Below are positions 6,479-13,778 of a DNA stretch of 17,683 bases, piece after piece. Every line of letters starts with the position of its first letter. Within the stretch, counting starts at the first letter, position 1. The notes under the pieces were generated by a model. That model was given only the letters and a program-made list of their open reading frames with translations, was not told where the DNA came from and ran no database searches. The position numbers and the translations under genes were made by a program. Source of the stretch: a bacterium (GTDB lineage: Bacteria > Gemmatimonadota > Gemmatimonadetes > Gemmatimonadales > Gemmatimonadaceae); contig JAJZRK010000043.1 of NCBI GenBank assembly GCA_021802745.1, positions 1 to 17,683 of the forward strand. The letters run 5' to 3'.

Positions 6479-8446
6479 ATGTTCCTGCCGCTGCTCGCCC
6501 TCATCGGTGTCGTCGTCCCCGCCGACACAGCCCGCTGGATCGTCTCCAATCACGGCCGCGAGACCGGCGATCTCGTGGTCGTGCGCACCGCCGATTCGGC
6601 CATCGTGCGCTGGGTCTTCACCGACCGGAATCGCGGCACGCGAGTCGAGATGCGCTACCAGCGCGATGACACGGGCGCCCTCGTGCGCGGCGAACGGCGT
6701 CCCGTCCTCACCGACGGCAGCGCGGGCGCGCCAACCGATGCGTTCGAGGTGGGCGCCGACTCGGTCTGGTACGGTCTCACGAATGGGGTGCCACGGTCGG
6801 CGGTAAAGCGCAATCCGGCGGCGTTTGTCGGCGCGCGGGCCGGCACACCGTGGGAGCAGGCGGCGCTCGCTCGTTTCCTGCTCGCCCAGCCCGGGCGCAC
6901 CGCCCCCGTCACGGGCACCGGCATGGCGCGCGCCGAGGTGATCGCCGACACCACGCTGCGCACGGACGGCCGGCGCCAGCGCGCCCGGCTCGTTATGGTC
7001 TATCGCAACGGCGCGCCAACGCCAACCGGCACGTGGCTCGACGAGAAGGGACAGCTGCTTGCCACAGATGTGCAGTGGTTCATTACGGTGCGCCCCGATA
7101 TCCAGCGCTTTCTGCCTGCCTTCCGCGCCATCGAACTCAAGTGGCGCAACGCACTGGGCGAAGCGGTCGCGAAGAAGGTCGTCACGCCGGTCAATGGTGC
7201 GCTCGTCATCCGGAATGGCGACCTGTTCGACAGCGAGCGCGGCGTGCTGGTGCCCGGCCAGACCGTGATCGTGCGCGGGGAGCGTATTCTCTCGGTTGGA
7301 CCGGCGGCATCCACGCCTGTCCCCGACGGCGCGACGGTCATTGACGCGACCGGGAAGACCGTGATGCCCGGCATGTGGGAGATGCACACGCATCTGATGG
7401 TGGCCAATCAGTCGGCCCTCAGCCTCATGCAGCTCGCGCAGGGGCTGACCACCGCGCGCGACCTCGCGTCGGACCTCGACGTGGCGGTGTCGCAGCGCGA
7501 CCGGGAGCGCGCCGGCAGGCTCGCATCGCCGCGGCTGATTCTCGCCGGCTTCATGGAAGGCCCGCTCAAGTGGGCCGGGCCGACGGGAGTGCTCATCAGC
7601 ACCGAAGCGGAGGCGCGCGCGTGGGTGGCCCGCTACGACTCGCTGGGCTACAAGCAGATCAAGCTGTACAACCTCGTGCACCCCGACCTGGTCCCCGTCA
7701 TCGCCGCCGAGGCGCACCGGCGCGGCATGCGGCTCAGCGGACACATTCCGCGCGGCATGACCATGGAGGCCGCGGTCGCGCTCGGCTACGACGAGGTGCA
7801 GCACGCCGCGTTCTTCTTCTCGAACTTCTTCCAGGATTCGCTCTACCTGCCGCAGATGCGCGCGTACTCGCAGGTGGCGACGGCGGTGGCGCCGACCATT
7901 GACGTGAACTCTCCTGCGATGCCGTCGCTCATCGCGTTTCTCGCCGCCCACAAGACGGTGATTGACGGCACGTTCAACCTCTGGATCGGCGGCGGCGGGG
8001 CGCTGGTTGGCGCGGGCGGGTCCACCGATCAGCAGCGCGCCGACTCGGCGTACATGCAGCTCATCCGGCGGCTGTACGCGGCGGGCGTGCCGCTGGTGGC
8101 CGGCACCGACAACTCGGCCGGGGTGACGTACCGCCGCGAGCTCGAGATGTACGAGCTGGCCGGCATTCCGCGCGCGAAGATCCTGCAGATCGCGACCATT
8201 GATGCGGCGCGCGTGATGAAGGACGACGGCGAGTACGGCAGCCTTGCGCCCGGCAAGGTGGCCGACATCCTCGTCGTCGCGGGCAAGCCCACGGAACGGA
8301 TCAGCGACCTGCAGAAACTCGAGGTGGTGATTCGCGGGGGCCGCTATTACAAGGTCAGCGACCTGCTGCAGGCGGTGAATGCCCGCAACGGCATCCGGAG
8401 CACTGGCGCGTGGGGCGGTGACGACGGCGCACGCCTCGACCCGTAG
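6479..8446 (+). CDS. Metal-dependent amidohydrolase, imidazolonepropionase/prolidase-like, with N-terminal extension
   Basis: This 655-residue amidohydrolase-superfamily enzyme has an extra N-terminal domain of about 235 residues. A short hydrophobic start (MFLPLLALIGVVVPADTA) suggests export or membrane attachment. The TIM-barrel module begins near residue 242 with the usual small beta domain (VIRNGDLFDSERGVLVPGQT). Metal site residues are visible in order: MHTHL (His303, His305), IKLYN (Lys395, the likely carboxylated lysine), GHIPRG (His422), VQHAAFF (His442) and GTDNS (Asp544). LAPGKVADILVV near the C-terminus is typical of the family. The set of ligands predicts a binuclear zinc-type hydrolase of amide or peptide bonds; the substrate is unknown. 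The stop codon lies in a 33-bp tandem duplication. The next gene is convergent and unrelated. Confidence 0.9.
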   Translation: MFLPLLALIGVVVPADTARWIVSNHGRETGDLVVVRTADSAIVRWVFTDRNRGTRVEMRYQRDDTGALVRGERRPVLTDGSAGAPTDAFEVGADSVWYGLTNGVPRSAVKRNPAAFVGARAGTPWEQAALARFLLAQPGRTAPVTGTGMARAEVIADTTLRTDGRRQRARLVMVYRNGAPTPTGTWLDEKGQLLATDVQWFITVRPDIQRFLPAFRAIELKWRNALGEAVAKKVVTPVNGALVIRNGDLFDSERGVLVPGQTVIVRGERILSVGPAASTPVPDGATVIDATGKTVMPGMWEMHTHLMVANQSALSLMQLAQGLTTARDLASDLDVAVSQRDRERAGRLASPRLILAGFMEGPLKWAGPTGVLISTEAEARAWVARYDSLGYKQIKLYNLVHPDLVPVIAAEAHRRGMRLSGHIPRGMTMEAAVALGYDEVQHAAFFFSNFFQDSLYLPQMRAYSQVATAVAPTIDVNSPAMPSLIAFLAAHKTVIDGTFNLWIGGGGALVGAGGSTDQQRADSAYMQLIRRLYAAGVPLVAGTDNSAGVTYRRELEMYELAGIPRAKILQIATIDAARVMKDDGEYGSLAPGKVADILVVAGKPTERISDLQKLEVVIRGGRYYKVSDLLQAVNARNGIRSTGAWGGDDGARLDP

Positions 8447-8488
8447 GGCGGCGACGACGGCGAACACCTCGACCCGCAGGGCGGCGAC
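8415..8488 (+). repeat. 33-bp tandem repeat spanning the amidohydrolase stop
   Basis: Two full 33-bp units (8415-8447 and 8448-8480) differ at four positions, and a third unit is cut off after 8 bases at 8488. Because 33 is a multiple of three, the unit keeps frame. The stop TAG in unit 1 is CAG in unit 2, so a single base change decides whether the protein ends there or continues. Confidence 0.85.
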
Positions 8489-8501
8489 TGCCGCACTGCG
8501 C

Positions 8502-8957
8502 CTAGTCGGCGATCCCGGCGCGGTCGCGAATCGCCATCATGGTCGCCTGCATGAGGGCGACCACGACCTCGCCCTCGTCCTGCACGGCACGCAGCTCGCC
8601 CTGGCAGACGGTCAGCGTGCGACCGGCGCGCACCACGCGGCCGACGGCGACAAAGCGGTTGCCGGCGGCCGGAGCCATCAGGTTCACCTTGAACTCCACG
8701 CTCATCACGCCGGCCCCCGGTTCCATCAGCGTGAGCGCGGCGTACCCGCAGGCGCTGTCGAGCACCGACGCCACGACGCCCGCATGCAGGAAGTCATGCT
8801 GCTGCGTCAGCCGTTCATTGAACGGGAGCGCGATGAGCACCTCGCCGGGTTCGACGTGAACGAGCGAGGCGCCGAGGGTCGTCATGAACGTCTGTCGCGC
8901 GAAGCTCTCGCGCACGCGAAACTCATAGTTGGGGTCCTGCACCGCACCTCGGGCCAT
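8502..8957 (-). CDS. PaaI-type hotdog-fold thioesterase
   Basis: This 151-residue single-domain hotdog protein of the PaaI/YdiI acyl-CoA thioesterase group would hydrolyse acyl- or aryl-CoA thioesters in the cytosol. The signature QQHDFLHAGVVASVLDSACG (about residues 52-71) carries the HGG/HAG helix of the family, followed by SVEFKVNLMAPAAGNRFVAVGRVVRAGRTLTV, whose key elements are the FKVNLMAPA strand and the GRTLTV turn. A strong GGAGGGG precedes ATG 8957. It is the last gene of the minus-strand run, 18 bp after the SGNH hydrolase, and convergent with the amidohydrolase. The family call is firm; the acyl group is unknown. Confidence 0.9.
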   Translation of the reverse strand: MARGAVQDPNYEFRVRESFARQTFMTTLGASLVHVEPGEVLIALPFNERLTQQHDFLHAGVVASVLDSACGYAALTLMEPGAGVMSVEFKVNLMAPAAGNRFVAVGRVVRAGRTLTVCQGELRAVQDEGEVVVALMQATMMAIRDRAGIAD

Positions 8958-8975
8958 GGCCCCTCCCGTCCGGCA

Positions 8976-9773
8976 TCAGATGTTGTCGCGGTCCACGGTC
9001 TCGAGCGTCGGTCGTTTTGCCGAGAGACCGTCCCCTGATGAAATACCACGCGCATGGCGCCAAAGCCACGGCACCAGGTGCTCGCCCGTCCAGCGCAGTT
9101 CGTCGCCGACGCGCGCCACGATGGACGCCGCAGGGGCGGGGGGAAGCGGCTCGGCCCAGGCGCCGTCGTGTCCCGGTAGGCCCAGCGCTTGCGCCAGCGC
9201 CGCCGCAATGCGGGCGTGGCCCTCGCTGGAGGCGTGCAGGCGGTCATCGCTCCACAGTCGAAGGTCGCTCGTCACCGGCGCGCGCTCGAGGTCCACGCAC
9301 AGCGCTTCCGTGCGCGCGCACGCCGCGCGCACGCGGTCGTTGAGCGCGAGCACCCGGTCGCGGATGAGTCGGGCCAGCGGCGCCACGTCGCTGAGGTCGG
9401 GCATCGTGATGGTGAGTACCGTCGCGCCGGTATCGGCGAAGGCCGCCAGCATGCGCTCTGTCTCGCGGGCCACCGCCGCCACATCGCAACGGCGCCGGAC
9501 GACGTCATTCACCCCCGAGAAGACGGTGACGAGATCCGGATGCATGGCCAGTGCCGGCACGAGCTGTTCGCGCCGGATCTCCTTGGTCATGCGGCCGCGC
9601 ACGGCGAGGTTTGCATACAGCAGGCCGCCGGGCTGCGCGGCGGCGATGTGCGCGGCCAGCCGGTTGGCCCACCCGCGATATCCGCCGCGTCCATCGGGAT
9701 CATCGAGGCCTTCGGTGGAGCTGTCGCCAATGGCGACGTACCGGGCGAAGTGGCGGGGGGCGGGGGCGGTCAT
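8976..9773 (-). CDS. SGNH/GDSL-type esterase
   Basis: This 265-residue SGNH hydrolase (GDSL-like lipase/acylhydrolase) shows block I VAIGDSSTEG with nucleophile Ser18, block II ANLAVRG (Gly60), block III GVND (Asn89) and block V DDRLH (Asp177, His180), so the catalytic set is complete. No signal peptide is seen; the protein starts directly with the first strand, suggesting a cytosolic enzyme. The C-terminal ~65 residues extend past the SGNH core and end in a Trp-rich segment (WTGEHLVPWLWRHARG). No Shine-Dalgarno is visible before ATG 9773, but TATATT lies on the minus strand at 9790-9785, so an internal promoter giving a very short leader is possible. It likely acts on an ester-linked acyl group of a lipid or sugar. 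Confidence 0.9.
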   Translation of the reverse strand: MTAPAPRHFARYVAIGDSSTEGLDDPDGRGGYRGWANRLAAHIAAAQPGGLLYANLAVRGRMTKEIRREQLVPALAMHPDLVTVFSGVNDVVRRRCDVAAVARETERMLAAFADTGATVLTITMPDLSDVAPLARLIRDRVLALNDRVRAACARTEALCVDLERAPVTSDLRLWSDDRLHASSEGHARIAAALAQALGLPGHDGAWAEPLPPAPAASIVARVGDELRWTGEHLVPWLWRHARGISSGDGLSAKRPTLETVDRDNI

Positions 9774-9815
9774 GGAAGTCCGAGAATATAGGGGGCCGCG
9801 CGCCGCCGTGCCGCA

Positions 9816-10613
9816 CTAGCGCGTGGTGCGCGGCGCCTCCGCGACGGCGCGCGAGGCCGCCTGCTGAAGGCGATTGACCTGCCCCGCTGGCACGGGGCCG
9901 CGTGCGTCCATCCCGCGCGGCCGCACGTGCAGCAGCACCTCGACGAAGACGTTGGCCGCGAGAAAAGTCCCCTGCACGGTGGGGTGGCTGCCGTCCCCCT
10001 GCCAGAGCGGAATGTCACGGTGCTTCGTGGCGATGATCCGCCAGGCCTCACCGACCGGCACGGCGATCGCGTGCATTTCGTCCGCAATCATTCGGTATCC
10101 CAGCGTCAGTTGTGTCTGCATCGCCCGATAGTCGGCCAACCCGCCGTCCGGCCAGCCGTTCTCGTGGCCCCAGGTGATGAAGAAGACTGGCTGCGCGCCC
10201 GCGCGCCGTATCGAATCCACGAGTGCCCGGGCGGCGGGGAACATCGCGGATTGTCGTGACGGCTCGACGGCGGGCATCACGCTCTGTTCCTGCAGCACGA
10301 CATACGTCCAGTGTCCGTCGCGAATCCGAGCGAGCACTGCGGGCGAGGCCGCGTGGCCGGCCAGCGTTTCACCGCCGGGCGCAATCATGTCGGCGTAGAC
10401 CGGGCGCCCGAGGGCGTTGCCGATCTGCGCGAACACGCCCGGCAGGTTGTTGACATACGTGTAGCTGTTCCCGATAAACAGCACGCGCGTGCACCCCGCG
10501 TCTGGGGGAATGCGCGCGCAGTCGGGGCCGCGCATCGGCCGCCAAGCCGCGGTGGCGAACGCCGCGACGAGGATCGCGAAGATCAGCCCGCGGCGGCGAC
10601 CCGGCAGGCTCAC
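9816..10613 (-). CDS. DUF4886-type SGNH-fold protein, membrane-anchored or secreted
   Basis: This 265-residue protein has a basic N-terminus (SLPGRRRG) followed by a hydrophobic segment (LIFAILVAAFATAAW) that should act as a signal anchor. The mature part is SGNH-like: VLFIGNSYTYVNNLP with Ser50 in GNS in place of GDS, APGGETL (about 79-84), VLQEQS, TWGHENGW and the C-terminal DGSHPT (Asp207, His210). This arrangement matches DUF4886, a sugar-esterase-like family. GTG 10613 is chosen because it overlaps the preceding gene's stop (GTGA) and has GGAAG upstream; a GTG at 10637 would add eight residues. Its position directly after the LURP-one gene with a 4-base overlap implies co-translation. 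The family is clear, the substrate is not. Confidence 0.82.
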   Translation of the reverse strand: MSLPGRRRGLIFAILVAAFATAAWRPMRGPDCARIPPDAGCTRVLFIGNSYTYVNNLPGVFAQIGNALGRPVYADMIAPGGETLAGHAASPAVLARIRDGHWTYVVLQEQSVMPAVEPSRQSAMFPAARALVDSIRRAGAQPVFFITWGHENGWPDGGLADYRAMQTQLTLGYRMIADEMHAIAVPVGEAWRIIATKHRDIPLWQGDGSHPTVQGTFLAANVFVEVLLHVRPRGMDARGPVPAGQVNRLQQAASRAVAEAPRTTR

Positions 10614-11101
10614 CGCCGCTTCCGGTGATCGTGGCACACGAGGTCCACCACCACCGCCGTGGCGAGGATGAGCACGGGATCCTCACGCTCGCCGATCTCC
10701 ACGCCGTACGTGTCGGCGAGGGTGAACCATTGCTTGGACACGTGTGCCACGGGCTGGCCACCGCGCGTGACCGTGTACTCGTGGTCCATCAGGTCGCCCT
10801 CCACCGTCAGGTCGTCGGGGCCGGGAACGTCCACGGTGAAGGTATGGTGAAAGAACTTGAACAGCTCCCGTTTGACGACCGCCACCAGCGCCCCGCCGCA
10901 GTAGAGTTCGTAGGTTGGCACCAGCGACAGGAACTTCTGCCGTATGAAGGCCAGTTCGTTGCCCGACATGTCCTGCAATGACGCCTGGTTGCCGACGCTG
11001 ATCGCCTTGCCGTCCACGACGTAGGCATCGTTGCCCGCCTCGTCCCGGATGGTGAAGTCATTGCCCCATGCCAGGAGCTTCTGGCGCATCAGGTAGCGCA
11101 T
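10610..11101 (-). CDS. LURP-one-related/phospholipid scramblase-like protein
   Basis: This 163-residue protein has the LURP-one-related fold (a tubby-like 12-stranded beta barrel around a helix), seen also in plant LOR proteins and related to scramblases. The pattern is YLMRQKLLAWGNDFTIRDEA, then AYVVDGKAISVGNQ, LAFIRQKFLSLVPTYELY, FKFFHHTFTVDVPG and VAHVSKQWFTLADTYGVEI. These are the alternating strand motifs of the family, ending in a hydrophobic helix (VLILATAVVVDLVCHDH) that would sit in the barrel. GGAGG lies 9 bases before ATG 11101. Bacterial members have no established function; membrane-lipid binding is only suggested by the fold. Confidence 0.87.
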   Translation of the reverse strand: MRYLMRQKLLAWGNDFTIRDEAGNDAYVVDGKAISVGNQASLQDMSGNELAFIRQKFLSLVPTYELYCGGALVAVVKRELFKFFHHTFTVDVPGPDDLTVEGDLMDHEYTVTRGGQPVAHVSKQWFTLADTYGVEIGEREDPVLILATAVVVDLVCHDHRKRR

Positions 11102-11125
11102 CCGCCCATCCCTCCCCGGTGCGAG

Positions 11126-11536
11126 TTACGGCGCGGTCGCCAGGCTGTAGTACAGCTCGTAGGAATGCACGCCGTTCGCAACCGTGATTTCGCAGTGGCC
11201 GCTGATGCCCGCGAGATCAGCCGTCCCCGAATCGGGGACGATGACGATGCTCAACTGTTGCGTGCCGCGGTGCATGAGGCCGTTGTGCTGCAGCACGAAA
11301 CTCCCCGCGCGGCCGTGGAGCGCGCCGGAGACGCGCTCCATGGCGACGTACCCGGCCGACCCTTTCGTCGCGGTGGTCGCGCCGAGCATCGTGCCCGCGC
11401 CGGACGCCTCCAGATGCCCGACATAGCGCTTGTCCAGCGCCAGCCGGGTATCCGTGACGCCATCGTGCGTGTTGCTGGCCTGCGGCGTCATGGTGACCTC
11501 GAAGGTCCCACGGGCCGTCATCGAATGATTGGTCAC
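11126..11536 (-). CDS. DUF3224 domain protein
   Basis: This 136-residue single-domain protein has the DUF3224 pattern, a small beta barrel related to allene oxide cyclase-like folds. It begins TARGTFEVTMTPQ and continues through LDKRYVGHLEASGAGTML, GYVAMERVSGALHGRAGSF, LQHNGLMHRG, LSIVIVPDSGTADLAGISG and the C-terminal HSYELYYSL. GTG 11536 is preferred because AAGGAG lies 6 bases upstream; ATG 11521 is an internal alternative. There is no signal peptide. It sits 75 bp after nirK and 24 bp before the LURP-one gene. No biochemical function is established for the family. Confidence 0.87.
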   Translation of the reverse strand: MTNHSMTARGTFEVTMTPQASNTHDGVTDTRLALDKRYVGHLEASGAGTMLGATTATKGSAGYVAMERVSGALHGRAGSFVLQHNGLMHRGTQQLSIVIVPDSGTADLAGISGHCEITVANGVHSYELYYSLATAP

Positions 11537-11611
11537 GGCGTGCTCCTTCCCAACTCCCTTGGGTGCGTCGCGCGAACTCACGATGGGTCGGAGGCGGCCG
11601 GGCCCTGCCAA

Positions 11612-12607
11612 TCAGCGCAGTGTCGCTTCCAGCACTCCCATCGCGCCCTTGGTCGCATCGGCGAAGGCATGCGAGACAAAGGGGTACTGCCCCGGTTCGG
11701 CCAGGCGCAACTCGAAAATTGCGCCGCCGCCCACAGCTACATTGTACGTCTGAACCCCCCTCAGCGGCGAGCCGAAGGCGTCCACATACACGTCATCGAA
11801 GATGGCGCCCACGACATGGAACGCGCTGAACCGGTTGGGGCCCGCGTTGACCACGTAGAGACGCACCGGCGTGCGGGCCTTCACGGGGATCGGGTGCGAT
11901 GCATAGCGCGAGGCTACCCCGTTGAACGTCACGAAATCTGGGGAGGCGCCCAGCAGCTTCTGCCAGTCGAGCGCGCGGATCGAGTCCTTGCCCTGGCCGG
12001 CGCCCATGTAGAACTCGCTCTGCACCAGCACGAACTCCTGCGCCGGCGCGCGCGGCGTCACGGGATCAATGATCAGCGCCCCGTACATGCCGTTGGCGAT
12101 GTGCGCGGCCACCGGCGCCGTCCCACAGTGGTACATGAACACCCCGGGCACCCGCGGCACGAAAGTGAACTGGATGCTGTCCTTGGGCATCACGTTCCGG
12201 TACGCGCGGTTCGGCGCAATCTCGGCGGCGTGGAAATCCATGGAGTGCGGCATGTCGGCACCATTCACGAGCGTGAAGTCAATGGTGTCGCCAACGGTGG
12301 CACGCAGCACGGGGCCCGGCACGATGGAATCGAACGTCCACGCATCGTACCAGACGCCGGGCGACACCTCGTGCCGCACCGCAACGCTCCGCATGCGGAT
12401 GCGGTGCCGCCGCGTGTGCGCGCGCGGCGGAGCGTCGGCCGCACGGTCGGTCTTGGTGTTGGCCATGCCAACCGGCGCTTCGCCGTGCGACATCTCGGCG
12501 GGCGGGGTCAGCGGGGCGGCAGTTGATGGAACGGCCGCCGAGTGCTGCGGGGCGGGTGAACCGCAGGCGGCGAGCGATATGACTGCCGCGACTATCAGGG
12601 CGCGCAT
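11612..12607 (-). CDS. nirK: Copper-containing nitrite reductase (NirK/AniA-like) lipoprotein
   Basis: This 331-residue two-cupredoxin-domain enzyme is predicted to reduce nitrite to nitric oxide outside the inner membrane. A lipoprotein signal (MRALIVAAVISLAAC, lipidated Cys15) is followed by a low-complexity linker to about residue 70. All copper and catalytic residues of NirK are in place. Type 1 copper: His121, Cys161, His169, Met174 (HSMDFHA and YHCGTAPVAAHIANGMYG). Type 2 copper: His126, His160, His313. Catalytic: Asp124 and His264 (SAFHVVGAIF). The second domain (DDVYVDAF..GVQTYNVAVGGGAIFEL, VSHAFADATKGAMG) closely follows AniA. ATG 12607 has GAGGA 4 bases upstream. A generic multicopper oxidase label is possible, but the residue set argues for nitrite reductase. 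No other denitrification gene is in the window. Confidence 0.85.
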   Translation of the reverse strand: MRALIVAAVISLAACGSPAPQHSAAVPSTAAPLTPPAEMSHGEAPVGMANTKTDRAADAPPRAHTRRHRIRMRSVAVRHEVSPGVWYDAWTFDSIVPGPVLRATVGDTIDFTLVNGADMPHSMDFHAAEIAPNRAYRNVMPKDSIQFTFVPRVPGVFMYHCGTAPVAAHIANGMYGALIIDPVTPRAPAQEFVLVQSEFYMGAGQGKDSIRALDWQKLLGASPDFVTFNGVASRYASHPIPVKARTPVRLYVVNAGPNRFSAFHVVGAIFDDVYVDAFGSPLRGVQTYNVAVGGGAIFELRLAEPGQYPFVSHAFADATKGAMGVLEATLR

Positions 12608-12631
12608 GTAGTCCTCGGGGGGCAAGGAGTA

Positions 12632-12645
12632 TGTGAATTACCACA
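12632..12645 (-). promoter_or_regulatory. Possible CRP/FNR-type dyad upstream of nirK
   Basis: TGTGAATTACCACA is an inverted repeat (TGTG-N6-CACA) 24 bases upstream of the nirK ATG, inside a short AT-rich island in otherwise GC-rich DNA. Its 14-bp span equals that of FNR/DNR-type operators (TTGAT-N4-ATCAA), but the half-sites match CRP better. A regulator site for an oxygen- or nitrogen-oxide-responsive factor would fit nirK. This is pattern matching only. Confidence 0.25.
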
Positions 12646-12731
12646 ATACACCAGGTCCCGCCACGTGATGCACGCACGGACGGCGGCGCATCGGTCGGCG
12701 ACGGCCAGCCGATGCGACCGCCAGCCGCTCG

Positions 12732-13619
12732 CTACGGTGCGGCCAGCTTCTTGCGCGCGAAGGGCCGGACAAACGCCGCCGGCGGGTTGTGCGCGTTCGC
12801 CGCGAGGTCGTACGCCTTCTGGTAGAACTCCTTCGCCTTCGCCGCGTTCCCCTGCTTCTCGTACGTCATGCCGAGCAGGGCATGCATGAACGGGTCGCGT
12901 TCATTGCCGCGGGCGGCCAGCGCCTTCGTCAGGTCGGCCTCGGCCGTCGCCAGCTCGCCCGTATAGAGCGCCACGTAGCCGGTGAGGTACGGAAAGAAGC
13001 GCTCCTGCTGGCGCGCCATGGCCGTGTCGCTGTCGAGCGCCTTGCGCGCGGCGGCCACGTGCTCCGCGGCCCCTTTCTTGTCGCCATGGCGCGCTGCCAG
13101 GCGGGCCAGCGCATGCTCAAGGCGGAAGTCCCAGAGGGACTTCGGGTGCGTGCGCGGCGCGGGCTCCTTGTTGCCAAGTTCGCTCCCCAGGCGGTAGTAC
13201 TTGTCCGCCGTCTTCAGGTCGCCGGCATCAATGCAGACGCGCGCCGCTTCATTGGCCATCTCGCCCTGCTGGTAGAAGGCGTTCTGTGGCTCCTCTGCTT
13301 CGCGCGTCTTCCAGTACGCGATGACCATCTCCTCATGCTTCACGGTGTTCGCGCAGTCGCCGTCGAAGGCGTACGACATGGCCAGGGCGCGCTGGGCGGC
13401 GCTGCGGGCGAGCGGCGACGGCGCACTGGCGACGAGCGCCTCGAAGATCTCGCGCGCCTTGGCGGTCTGGCCGTCGGCGTCGAGCCGGCTCGCGGTTCGT
13501 GTGCTGTCGGCGCGCGGCGATGGCGCCTGCGGGCGTGGGGCGTCCTGTCCACGCAGCGCAACGGGAGCGGCGATCAGGCCGGCGATCAACAGGGAGCCTG
13601 CGCAACGGAGCGTACGCAT
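12732..13619 (-). CDS. Secreted TPR-repeat protein
   Basis: This 295-residue protein has a signal peptide (RTLRCAGSLLIAGLIAAPVALRGQ, cleavage likely near residue 25) and a helical body of tetratricopeptide-like repeats. Examples are TAKAREIFEALVASAP near the start, LKTADKYYRLGSEL in the middle, and ATAEADLTKALAARG and DPFMHALLGMTYEKQGNAAK in the C-terminal half, where the W/L-G-Y-A-F-A-P spacing is clearest. It ends with a basic tail (RPFARKKLAAP). ATG 13619 is chosen because it begins the signal peptide; an ATG six codons upstream is in frame. It lies 124 bp ahead of nirK on the same strand, so it may or may not share its transcript. TPR proteins are usually scaffolds; the partner is unknown. 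Confidence 0.8.
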   Translation of the reverse strand: MRTLRCAGSLLIAGLIAAPVALRGQDAPRPQAPSPRADSTRTASRLDADGQTAKAREIFEALVASAPSPLARSAAQRALAMSYAFDGDCANTVKHEEMVIAYWKTREAEEPQNAFYQQGEMANEAARVCIDAGDLKTADKYYRLGSELGNKEPAPRTHPKSLWDFRLEHALARLAARHGDKKGAAEHVAAARKALDSDTAMARQQERFFPYLTGYVALYTGELATAEADLTKALAARGNERDPFMHALLGMTYEKQGNAAKAKEFYQKAYDLAANAHNPPAAFVRPFARKKLAAP

Positions 13620-13690
13620 GGATGATCCACACCTCATCTGGGGAGTCGAATGCGCCGACTGACCGGCAGCGGCGCCGGGGGATAGAATCT

Positions 13691-13696
13691 AGTATA
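13691..13696 (-). promoter_or_regulatory. Possible -10 box for the TPR gene
   Basis: TATACT on the minus strand lies 72 bases before the TPR-protein ATG, in the one AT-rich patch of a 159-bp divergent spacer. The palindromic core (TAGTATATAG) would also give TATAGT on the plus strand toward the class V enzyme. No convincing -35 box is visible for either direction. Confidence 0.25.
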
Positions 13697-13778
13697 TAGT
13701 CGCCTCGCACCCCGCAGGCATCCAGTCACCCCGGCCGGCCTGGTCTTCGGTCCCGAGCTGCTGGCACAGTACCAATCG

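Noticed and set aside
6344..8467. Long minus-strand frame upstream of and continuous with the RidA protein
   Set aside because: It is the mirror of the amidohydrolase codons; only the last 135 residues (from ATG 6343) resemble a real family.
11165..12526. Plus-strand open frame of about 450 codons opposite nirK and DUF3224
   Set aside because: The composition is Arg/His-rich without motifs, and the opposite strand encodes complete recognised proteins.
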